Source of the DNA: Ectocarpus siliculosus
Lineage: Eukaryota; Sar; Phaeophyceae; Ectocarpales; Ectocarpaceae
Assembly (NCBI GenBank): GCA_000310025.1
Contig: FN648714.1
Location: 1-55,714 of the forward strand
Reading direction: 5' to 3'
Length of the DNA: 55,714 nt
Shown here: positions 33,645 to 43,304 of the stretch, in pieces
How the letters are laid out: each line of letters opens with the position of its first letter
How positions within the stretch are numbered: position 1 is the stretch's first letter
Position numbers and translations under genes: made by a program
The notes under the pieces: generated by a model
What the model was told of the DNA's origin: nothing
What the model saw: only the letters and a program-made list of their open reading frames with translations
The model's database searches: none

Positions 33645-34312
33645 CCGAGCCGCTTGAGGGTCACGCGGTACCGGACGCCCGCGGGCAGGCTGAACACCGC
33701 AGGATCAACAATAGTTGTAATGTCCCACGTTTTCCGTCTGGCACGACGAACACAGCCTTCTGACTGCAGGAGGCGGCCATGGCGGAGCGCGAGTTCCACA
33801 GTGTACTCGGCCAGGAGCTTCTTCGCCTTGGCCTGGCGATAGGCAACTGACTTGTCGCCCGCCCGCGAAGTGGCCACCTTCCTGGCGCGCGCCAAAACTG
33901 CCGTGTAGGTCTCCACCCCGGGAAGGGGCGGCAGCCGAGTGGCCACCTCACCCAAACGGAGGACCAGCTCCTCCACAGTGCCCTGATCGCAACCGAGCCG
34001 GTTGCGGTCGAACACCCGCCCAAGGTCTAGCGTTGCCCCTGCTCCCGGCACCAGCGCCGTGTAGCACGGCAGAGCGTAGGCGGCCGTGGTCGCGTCCACA
34101 AACGCGGCCGTCTGGCGGTCGGGCCGGGGAGGCAGCCCAGGTGGAGGCAGGGAAAGCGGTCCCATCGGCGCGCTGGCAGCCGCTGAGGCCGCGGCAGCCG
34201 CCGCCGGGGCAGAAGCCTCTGAGGAAGCAGGCGCAGCCGCTGAGGAAGCCGTTGTAGAAGAAGCAGCCGCCGAAGTCGCCGCCGTGGAGCGCCGCGTGTT
34301 GCGAGGCGGCAT
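33551..34312 (-). CDS. N-terminal part of the Crypton-like protein, frameshifted from the recombinase
   Basis: ATG at 34312. Residues 1-65 are Ala/Ser/Pro-rich and disordered. A folded region follows (FDRNRLGCDQGTVEELVLRL, KKLLAEYTVELALRHGRLL, TTIVDPAVFSLPAGVRYRVT). The last useful residues are about VTLKRL near 33655; beyond that the frame is a shadow of the recombinase. The change needed to enter the recombinase frame is -1 (or one lost base). Whether this is a mutation, an assembly error or programmed frameshifting cannot be told from one copy. Confidence 0.55.
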   Translation of the reverse strand: MPPRNTRRSTAATSAAASSTTASSAAAPASSEASAPAAAAAASAAASAPMGPLSLPPPGLPPRPDRQTAAFVDATTAAYALPCYTALVPGAGATLDLGRVFDRNRLGCDQGTVEELVLRLGEVATRLPPLPGVETYTAVLARARKVATSRAGDKSVAYRQAKAKKLLAEYTVELALRHGRLLQSEGCVRRARRKTWDITTIVDPAVFSLPAGVRYRVTLKRLGCRSISTRCALVVIRSSRPRLTVVLNSASAP

Positions 34313-34587
34313 GTTACGACTCTCAAATATATCCCTTCTCCTCGATAGCTCCGGCGTATTTCGGGAGAGAAAAGGGGAACTAAACTAGGTGGGGTCATTT
34401 TCCAACATCCTTTCTGGAATATCTGACTCTTCCCGATTTCGTTCCGAAATCTAGATGCGTCTCAAATCCGAGATTACGAACGACATCACCTCAACGGTGG
34501 CCGGCCACACCACTCCGTCCATGGGCGAGTCGAATAAACCCTTGGCCCGAACTACACGCAAGTGACTCGGCGGCAACATGCGAACAT

Positions 34588-37500
34588 GTGATTTGCCCGC
34601 TAGCGGACCATAAGTCCGCGGAAATCGACATCATCCTGACGCCGTGCATGTTGTCGTGGAACTTGTTAAAAGAAGGGGCGGACGTACATTCCGACCAAGT
34701 ACTCGCAACCGCAGTCGATGGCTTCAGCTTGGTTAGCCACTCTACCGATTCTCTGTCGTATGTCGGCCCCTGGTAAATTTCGTCGCCTAGGGTACTCCTG
34801 AGGAGAGGATCCAGCATCCCTCTGTGGGTTACTGTGGCACACATCGCTGCTACGTTGCATATCTGACAGGGGGGGCTTCAACTCCTACGCTGAACTGCAC
34901 TCCAACACGGCCGCCGCGGACGTCGGCGGCGGCCGGGAGTTGCGCCTCCTGGGTTCAGAGCTCCTGCAGTGCTGGGAGATATACGCCGTGCTTAAGGCCG
35001 CAAATGATGTCGGTAAGAAAGTTGCGTTGTCCCCTTACTGCAACATGTTGTATTCTGTTGTGACAACACAGCAGACCTCTCCCCGCATTGGAATACATTT
35101 TCCATCGAAGGCGAACAAAATTTAGCACCCAATCCCCATTCCGACCGCGTACAGGTTAACAGTAACTTCTCGTAGGAAGGATAAGGGAGCGCCGAGCAGG
35201 GGACATGCGTGCGAGCCTTTTATTTGGCAGTAGTCAATCGTTTGTTTCTTCTTGTCTTTCCTCTGTCATTACGCAAGGGGTGGGACACCTACCGGGGGTG
35301 GGAGATGTTACACGAACGACCGCGCCTCCTCTACAGCACGGAGGGTTATTCACACAGAACCGACAACCGATGGCGAGTCGCCTTCAGCTATCGTTCTGGC
35401 AGCTGACTCAAGTTCTTAGTCTTGCTTGCCGTTACTCAAACTTTCTCCGTTATGATTGCGTGCAAGGTCCACACAAGTGGTACGCATTGCCGGCCCAGGC
35501 ACTCAAGCCAAGGGATCCCAAGGCTGTCGATGTGTTTGATGAGAGAGGTGAGCAGTCAGGATGCAATAGTTGGGCGGGGCTACGTCGTGTCGAGGAGGAG
35601 CTCAACGACAGGTACTGGAGGGACTCCCCGTGGGTAGATCACGCTTGTGATCAGTGCCGGAAATACACTCCCATAGAGGGACAGGACTTCTGGACGCAGG
35701 CGGCCGCGATAGACGGCATACGTCCACGCGATACTTCAAGGTCAGCAAGTGTTTTTTTTCGGCGGAGAATGCCTTACTCTTGGCTCGTTTTATTCTGGTG
35801 TCGCAAAACAGTCTCATACTTCGTCGCCGCTATCCATACCTTCCGCTCGTCGGTTTGGGTTTGTCCGCTCCAAACACTGCCAAGGACGTTGCACAGCGGC
35901 GGGTAGATGGTATTATTCTTAAATGATGCGTATTGCCGGGACTTTGTTAGGCGCATTTCGATGTTATCGCCGTTAGTTGGCGCTGCCGTGTGTTTCACAT
36001 GGACCTGCCTTTCGAGGCGCCGTGGGTGGGGGCGCTAAGTGTTACTTGAACGTCCCCGTACACACACTCCTTTGTTGTCGCATGGTTCCCGGATTTTTTT
36101 TGTTTGCCCAGCTCACGCACAGACCAACCATCAACGTCGTTTGTAACGCCTGTTGATCCCACAAAATATAACTCGACACCACCCTCTCCTTCAAACGTCC
36201 CGCGCCTTCACAAGCCCGTGCTCTTTCAAGTGTGACCGTGAAATTGAAGGGCTTCACTCCACGCAGACGTACGTTGCAACTTAGTGTCGAGCGAAGACAC
36301 GGTTGAGCACGATTCCCTAGTAGCTAACCCTCGTCCGAAGCCCTGTCCCAAGCCCTTGCCGCTAGGCTGCACGTATTCGTGCATCATCACCACAACCAAC
36401 GTTCAATACGTGTCGCTAAAGCTACTTGAATGGTAGCGTCATGCCCAAGTTCATCACGCTTGCTGAGAGACGCGTTAATCGATAGTATCGGTATGAGGAA
36501 AAACGATGGCAGCTGCGCCGTCGATTAGCTTTCTGGGATAGTAAGGCGTGCCGCTTGTACAACGCTAGATCGATGGCTGAGGTTTTCGTGACACAGAGGC
36601 TCACCAACAGCATGCATAACGTAACCAGCTACGTCTTTCATACACTGCGAGACCAGTCAAACGGCAACCAACACAAACTGCGTATCGTAGGAAGGCAACA
36701 ATAATCAAGATACGCCGAGGTCTTTTCGTGATCTTTTGTGATCTTTGAATGGCAGATACTGCGAGGACCACGCTGCTGTACACGGGCACAAATGCGCGTT
36801 CTGGGTCGCACAACCGCCCTGCGGAAACAATCGCGAGGACAACAGGCTAACGTGCACAGCACACAAGGCACAGGAGGACGAGTTCTACAGAAGGAACCGG
36901 GAGGCTACGTGGACTGCTGCACAGCGAGCGCGCTTCTTGGACCAGGAGGTGTCGTAGAATCAACGCATGCTACGCCCCCCCCCCCTTAGGACGAAACAGC
37001 AACCTACGACGAAGGGTTTTTGATGTCGGGTTTCTGCATAAACAACAATTGCGGCGGTGGCATACTCTGTGATTGGTTACCGACATGATATCGTCTTTAC
37101 ATCACCAGAGGGTTCGGGAGGGCTCATCAACTACCTATCAAGTACGTGTTTCGTCGTGAGTCTGAATAAAAGTCTTTGGACTTCTTCGAAGGTACAGAGC
37201 TGCTTGGCTCCTCCTCCTTCATCTGGCCCGTTTTACAGAACCCCAACAACTGTTACTCCTTTCCCCTTGCGTTCTTTATTTTTGGCGTTTTTTTTTTGGA
37301 AAACCGCTCCGATAGGGGTGCCGGTTTTTCTTCAGCAACGTGATGTGCGCACGTTCCAATCTAAAAAGTCTCGCACAAGCGCCGTGGTTTTTGCATCGAC
37401 TGCCCCTCTGCTTCACGGGTGGAAAATACCCACCTCAACGTTTTTCCTTGAACAGCGCAAGCTATTTTACCCCTAACTCTACTCCTAACCCCACCACAGC

Positions 37501-38884
37501 TACAGGACAATAGGCGCGTTCCGGCCGGGATGGTCCCTCCGACATGGGTTCTCAGCCGAGGACGGAACGCGCCCGGCAGACGACGCGAACGATTTTTCTC
37601 ACACCGCATGGACTTGAGACAGAAACTCCACACACCAACATCAGTTGAGGGTGTACATCACCATGTACTCCAAGAATACACTGTAGGAGGGCCTGCGATT
37701 GAAGCCCACTGACACCGCAGGCTTCGGGTTTAACCTATTTTGAACGTGGCGGTATCGAGTGTATCATAACGAATCTGGCGCGCATGGGAGCAGCCGGACT
37801 TAAGCCACATTGATCGGCACCATCACAAACCCCTTGCTCCCTTGTCACTGCGTGCGTGTGTGTGCCGACAACATAGCCTGAGGACATGAGGATGCTCCGT
37901 GCAGTTCTAGGAAGGAAGATCAGCTGGGGGAGTCTTTCCGCGAGCTGGTCTTGCGGGATCATCTGCGGGATAGTGCCCCTCTTGGAGGCGGAAGGATGTG
38001 CCGATGTGGACGCGGCCCTGAAACATATTTTTCCCGATGAGGATCGACGCCCGACCATCCTCTTTTACGACAAGGCCTGCGTTCTGGACCGCTACCTGAG
38101 CGGCCGAGGGGATCTGTCCTGGGTTGGAACGATGCTGATCGTCGACCGGTACGTGACACGTGGGCCGGTGTTTCCAAAGCACCCGGGGCAATTCAACGAG
38201 AGACTATGTACACCTCGGCCTAAAGTAGGGCGTGCTCCCTGATAGTGAGTTACTCACAGCAGCAGGTTGGGCGTTCTAAGTTGTAGTTGGCGTGGCGTTG
38301 GGGGTGACGTCTACAGTGTGTCCGAACTCCAACTTGGAATTCAGTACCACATACCCCGGCCGTACCCAATACCCGCGTTGTGCGCATATCGTTACTATGG
38401 ACGCCGGCAGGTTCCATTATCGGGGCCATACGGAGCTTGCGTTGTCTATCCTCAACAACCCAAACCACTACAACAACCCTCTTCTGTGGAAGTTGCAGCA
38501 AGACCCACCCGAGTTCTACTGGAACTCCTCCATCGCCGAGTCCAACAACGGGTGGCTAAGCGGTGCGTCAGATACACCCTGCGTCGAACCAATAGCAGTT
38601 TCTGGTTAAAGCCGTCATTACAGCCCCCCGTTGATGTCTTTTCCTCGCTGTCTCACTCGTAATCCGTGTTGTTTCATCCATTAAGGCTAAGTACCTCCAA
38701 CTACGTTAACTACCCACACTTGTTCTGAAACGCATGCCTCTCTTGCTGACCAGGGTTTCGACATGTCCTCATGCGCATGCCAAAGGTGCTGAATCGTTTC
38801 GTCTTGGACAACAACATCTGCTTCAAGAACGAGCTCCTGCTCACCAAAAAGCTGTTGTCCCAGCACCCGACCTTTGACCGTTAG
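34588..38884 (+). CDS. CxC/KDZ-type transposase-like gene, 7 exons reconstructed
   Basis: Exons: (open from about 34455) to 34772, 34870-35012, 35413-35740, 36756-36948, 37877-38148, 38411-38562, 38754-38884 (TAG). All junctions are GT-AG and in phase. Contents: HACDQCRKY (exon 3); a zinc-binding-like cluster RYCEDH...HKCAFW...LTCTAH (exon 4, C-x2-H-x6-C ... C-x2-H); WSCGIICGIVPLLEAEG and RPTILFYDKACVLDRYL (exon 5); then across the junctions IVDRFHYRGHTE, SSIAESNNGWLSG and FRHVLMRMPKVLNRFVLDNN. This order matches the KDZ (Kyakuja-Dileera-Zisupton) transposases with their CxC cysteine clusters. D/D/E-type residues would be YDKAC, VDRFHY and AESN. The start is uncertain and the protein may be incomplete at its N-terminus. 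Some acceptors (CTGACTCAAG, GAATGGCAG) are weak, but no stop or frame break is needed. Terminal repeats were not found. Confidence 0.65.
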
Positions 38885-39955
38885 TGAAGCACGTACAACA
38901 CATACATCCGGAACGGCAGGTTGTAGACGTCAGGAACCGTACAGCTCCCGCTGCCATCTTTTTCGTCCTCCTACGGTGTGTCGAGAGCGGGCCAACATTC
39001 CTACCGATCCGAGTTCCCTGGTGCTCTCTACCTAGCAGAGAGGAATCCCACCCGCACAGATGTCCTGGAGTGATGGGCTGAAGGATGCACTTGGTTATGG
39101 TTACACCATTCGCGCTACCTAATGGGGCTGCTTTACGTACATTCGAGCCGTTTAGGTTGCTTCCTCTTATCTAGCTGCGTCATGTCACTTTGATCGGCGA
39201 CGTTTCTTCCTAGAGTGGGTTTACTAGAGTGGGTTGACGTTGTTGTCGTTGTTTTTTTGGTCCCATTGCACGGTTGACATTGAAAATTGCCAACGTTTCC
39301 CGGTATGGGTTTCCTTCCTGGCGGGAGTGTTGTCTGTTCTCGGGACGATATGTGCCGTGTGTATGTCAACATCGTGGTTCCGACTTCTTGTCAATATCTT
39401 GGTTCCGACGACATCTTTTTTCCTTGTTGCGTCGTACACAGCGTAACGACGATATTTTACAATGTCCCACGCGGAGTTCGTCGTGAAGGTGTCGAGCGTG
39501 GATTTTCTATGGTGCTGTGTTTGGCTTCATATATTTTTCACAACATCGTCTTTTTGTGGCGTCATTACGTATGTTAGTATTTCCTTCGTGGTTCTTCAGG
39601 ACCGAGCCAAATAGTGCCGAATATGGGGCATATACAGCAAGGGGTAGGGGATTCAGGTCGTGGCAGAAGCGACCCCGCCCCAAGAAGCGTAAGGGGGTTT
39701 CAACCACGTGGACACGAGATGGTCACGACATACATACCGGGTTTCATATCGTCGCCGAAGCGAACCCGCATTGCCAATTGACGTTCTGTTCCTTACTTTA
39801 TCTCTCCCCGAGGTAGTATACACGCATTCGTGCGTGCCCGTTCAGGTGACAAAAGGGTGTCAAACCATACCCGAAGCTTTCCCGCCCCGCGGCCCTCTTC
39901 ATTGCGTCGGGGTTCTCCGTTTATTTCTGTGTCTCGGTGCAGATGTTTGATACAT
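38885..39955. other. Unassigned stretch
   Basis: No gene or repeat recognised. Overlapping short open frames occur between 39234 and 39577 in all plus frames, without domain similarity. The motif (T)TGGTTCCGAC repeats at about 39371-39410. Confidence 0.4.
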
Positions 39956-39959
39956 TGGC

Positions 39960-40450
39960 CCATAACCAAGTGAAATTACACGGTGGGTACCCACGTGCAC
40001 CATAGGCAATGCCCATGGGTACCCATGGGTACCCATGGGTACCCAATCCATACATAACCAAGTGATGTTACCCCCGTGGGTACCCACGTTCACCATGGGC
40101 AATGCCCATGGGTACCCATGGGTTCCAACAGACAATGCCCATGGGTACCCATGGGAACCCATGGGTATACCCATGGTTACCCATGGGCACCCATGGGCAT
40201 GCCCATGGGTACCCATGTGTACCCATGGGTACCCATGGGTTCCCACAGGCAATGCCCATGGGTACCCATGGGTTCCCACAGACAATGCCCATGGGTACCC
40301 ATGGGTTACCACGGGCAATGCCTATGGGTGCCCATGGTGACTCATGGCCACACACATGGTAACCCATGGGCACCCAAACTGATGCCTAACGCTAGCCCAT
40401 GGTCGTCACCGTGGGTAGCCACAGGCACCCGTTGGTGATAACCGTGGGTA
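39960..40450. repeat. CCATGG-centred palindrome array C (GGGTACCCATGGG type)
   Basis: Over twenty TACCCATGGG-like units in about 400 bp. A larger direct duplication opens the array: CATAACCAAGTGA, GTGGGTACCCACGT, CACCAT(A/G)GGCAATGCCC occurs at about 39960 and again at about 40053. Recurrent sub-motif: GGCAATGCCCATGGGTACCC. The right edge decays into CGTGGGTAGC and ACCCGTTGG units to about 40450. Confidence 0.9.
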
Positions 40451-41021
40451 GCGATCCGTTGGTATCGGTGGTGTAGCACCCTACGGGTGCCGACGGGAAT
40501 TCGGGATGATCACCAAGGGACCTATTCGTCCTGACGAAGGAAAGACGACATGTCTTGGAGCTTTGAAAACAACTAAACCCACCGTACCGTTTAAATCTGA
40601 AACAAGTCAGTATGATGAAGAGACGTGCCCAAGGCCTCGGCGTGCGCGTGCACTGTACGAAACACGGGAGATGCGACTACGCCCTCAGCGTCGCGCCGTG
40701 GACCTGGGTGAGCCTAGCGCCGTGGATCTGGGTGAGGCCACACTGACGCGCTTTCCTCCACGCCCACACCAAGCCAGTTCAGTTGTATCCTTTCTTTCTT
40801 TACATTCTTGCGCCGAGCTGGAATAATGCTGGACTCACCAACTGCTGTGCTGTGAGCCTCCCACGGAACCTTGTGTGTACCACCTCGCTGCGGCCGCGCC
40901 TTCGTCGACCCCGCCTAATCGATGTTATAGAGTACGCTTAATCTTGGTACCCGTTGTGATCCATCCCCGTGGAGGCGAAGGCCATTACGGTCCTCCGTGG
41001 GCCGTTGGTGGCCGTGTGTGC

Positions 41022-41050
41022 CCATGGGTACCCATGGGCACGAATAACGA
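41022..41050. repeat. Isolated GGGTACCCATGGG unit
   Basis: A single short copy, GCCCATGGGTACCCATGGGC, followed by ACGAATAACGATAGTGTA. The latter is the reverse complement of the left border of array B (29017-29040), showing that the palindromic unit and this border travel together. Confidence 0.65.
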
Positions 41051-41228
41051 TAGTGTATATGATTGAAGGTAACAGGCTTCGTAGACGTGTGCAGCTTTCT
41101 TCTGTTGCTACCGTTTCTGTCTTCGATCCGGAGAACAGATTAATCTCCCCCATGCCGCCCCCTCACGGGCCCCCAGTTAATGGCATTTAGAAGTGTCTTG
41201 TGTTTTCAATCGCACTAAGATTGACGCC

Positions 41229-41290
41229 TTTTTTTCATTGGTCAGCCGGTTAGCGCGGTCGATGTTAATAATATAAATGCACACACATTA
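41229..41290 (+). repeat. Dispersed ~50-bp A-box-like repeat, copy 3
   Basis: TTTTTTTCATTGGTCAGCCG then GTTAGCGCGGTCGATGTTAA and TAATATAAATGCACACACA. This is the best-preserved plus-strand copy. The core TGGTCAGCCGGTTAGCGC resembles the A box at the start of tRNA genes and tRNA-derived SINEs. No B box was found nearby. Confidence 0.65.
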
Positions 41291-43304
41291 GGCTGAGCCA
41301 CACATGTTTGTTTCTGATGGCAGTTGAACCCCCACACTCAGTTTGGCCATGCGACATTGGCCATTGATGCACCTCCGAAGCCGATCGCGCGATGTGTACT
41401 CCGCGGGCTGCTCCTCTCTCTCGAGAAGTACCGGCCGCCGTAGCTCGGGAGAGAAAGGATTTGTGGAGTTATCCACTGGTGGTGAAGAGGGGTCCTTCGT
41501 CGGCTCGTCTGTACACTGCATGCAGTGGTGTTACACAGTTGAAAGGCGTCGAGATGTATGGCCGACAGAGACTGAAAACAATTGGACTGACATCGTTGCA
41601 CTGACATCGTGGCACTCCCCGACGTTCTCGCGGCCGTGGTGGAAGGATTGCTGGCCGATCTCACTGATATCATGTGGAGGGAATATGATGCCAAGGAGAA
41701 ACTGGTGAACGATACTACACCAGGGCCGTTTGTCGCCGCAACCACGGTCAGGCATCTGGTCCCATTAATCAGTTTAACGATACCTTTTTACCAGCGCAAG
41801 TCCTCAACTCGTCTATCGCGCCGCGTTTTTCCTTCAACACATCAACTGTCAACAATTTGGCAGCTCACTCACACAAACTATTTCACACTGTCGCCATTCC
41901 ACACCAGAACCGATTCAAGACGAAGAACTGCGCCAAGAACACCGGTAAGGGAGATGCCATTTGTAGCTCATCTTCTACAGTGCACGTAACCTGGGCCTTG
42001 CGTTGGTCTCTGCCCCGGTAGTTGACGGCTTGAAATCGTGCGGCTATTGCTGGTGATGTGAATTCGTCGATAGGCGCATGTGGGCGACCCCCAACGATCA
42101 ACGTGACGAACTTGTTCTGCTTTACCATACATTGGAACACACTACAAGCACCTACCGCTCACGGCGGAACCACTGTCATCTCGGCTTGGTTCATACACCT
42201 CAGCACGCACACGTTCACCTTCTCGAACAGGAGGTCACCCAACGACTCTGCGATCGGTATGTTGTCAACAGATTGTTTCCGATGTCACGACCCTACCCCA
42301 CGTGTGTGTCTAGCGGCACAAACCTGCCATTGTACGCCACACACCCAGATGGAGGCTCAGCCGCTGAGGTTGGCCGAATGCGTTGCCCTTTACACGATCA
42401 CTCTCCATTGACTGGTTTGGCGTCGTTTGGGGTATATACAATCATTCGCTCCTGTCGCCTCCCCCTGATGGCTTTCCTGATGATATGCTTGACGGCTCCC
42501 TGATACAACTACTCAACATCTTCACTCAACACCTTCCCAGCATAACATACGGATAGATGCACAAGACGGCTACCAAGCTGTCTTGTTGACCCTGTTACCC
42601 ACGGGGGAGATATCACTGTGTGCTGCTCGGAATATCGTAGAAAAACAGAACTTTCGCTGACGCTATGGATTCATTGCTAGTCTACCTTGGACTCTGTTCT
42701 TCGATGTAGATGGAGTCGTTGGGTTCACTGATGATATAAAAGCAAATAATATATCCGCAGCCTTAGTCAGGTTGCGCTGCTGGCTCCTTCCTTCCATGTC
42801 TCTCTCGGCTCCTCTCTGTCGAGCACGAACTCGATGAGGCCTTGTCCTTCTGCTTCTCTGTAGGCTCCCAAACCCGAGCACACCACCGTCGACTGTTGCT
42901 GCAATACTCTCACGTGGTCGAACGATCCCATGCCGTAGGTCGGATGCACCTCGAAGCGAGTGACGTAAGTTATAGACAACGTATCAAGTAGTGGCTGTGG
43001 CGGCTAGCCTCTACGGAGGCCGAATCAACAGCAAATACGGTTCTGTCCCTCTCCCACTGGTGAACTGGCCCAAAATTCCATGACGTGCCTCTTGGGTGGT
43101 TATGGACAACTGGTGCCAATCACGACGTGCCTTCAGTTCTTGATGAAGCGTTCACCGCGAGGTCCCCTCTCAGCGCAGCCGCGTTTATCATGAAAGCGTT
43201 ATGACGACCCTGCGATTCATGCCCAGCAAACTACCCAACAAAAGCATTCCCTGTTCCTGAACCTCGCCTTTTTTCGATTTTCTTCCACTGATGTGGTCAG
43301 AAAC

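Larger units (their letters stand above)
32430..34312 (-). mobile_element. Crypton-like tyrosine-recombinase element (coding part)
   Basis: Two overlapping minus-strand frames cover this span: an N-terminal frame and a tyrosine recombinase. No reverse transcriptase or RNase H lies beside them, which argues against DIRS/Ngaro and for a Crypton-type DNA transposon. Crypton ends lack clear inverted repeats, so the real boundaries cannot be set from sequence alone. Its 3' side nearly abuts the FNIP pseudogene, and its 5' side faces the divergent CxC/KDZ-like gene. Confidence 0.65.
40500..43300. other. Unassigned stretch upstream of the LRR gene
   Basis: Open frames of 60-141 codons occur on both strands. 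One plus-strand frame (41609-41760) contains LPDVLAAVVEGLLADLTDIMWREYDAKEKL, which has a coding-like composition but no known domain. One dispersed 50-bp repeat copy lies at 41229-41275. The region just before 43305 presumably holds the promoter of the LRR gene; no element is clear. Confidence 0.35.

Noticed and set aside
32430-34312. DIRS/Ngaro retrotransposon
   Set aside because: A tyrosine recombinase is present, but no reverse transcriptase or RNase H in the same orientation lies next to it.
29016-40450. CRISPR array
   Set aside because: The repeats are palindromic and nested with no constant-length unique spacers, there are no cas genes, and the genome is eukaryotic.
41229-41290. tRNA gene
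   Set aside because: The core looks like an A box, but no cloverleaf, anticodon arm or B box follows.
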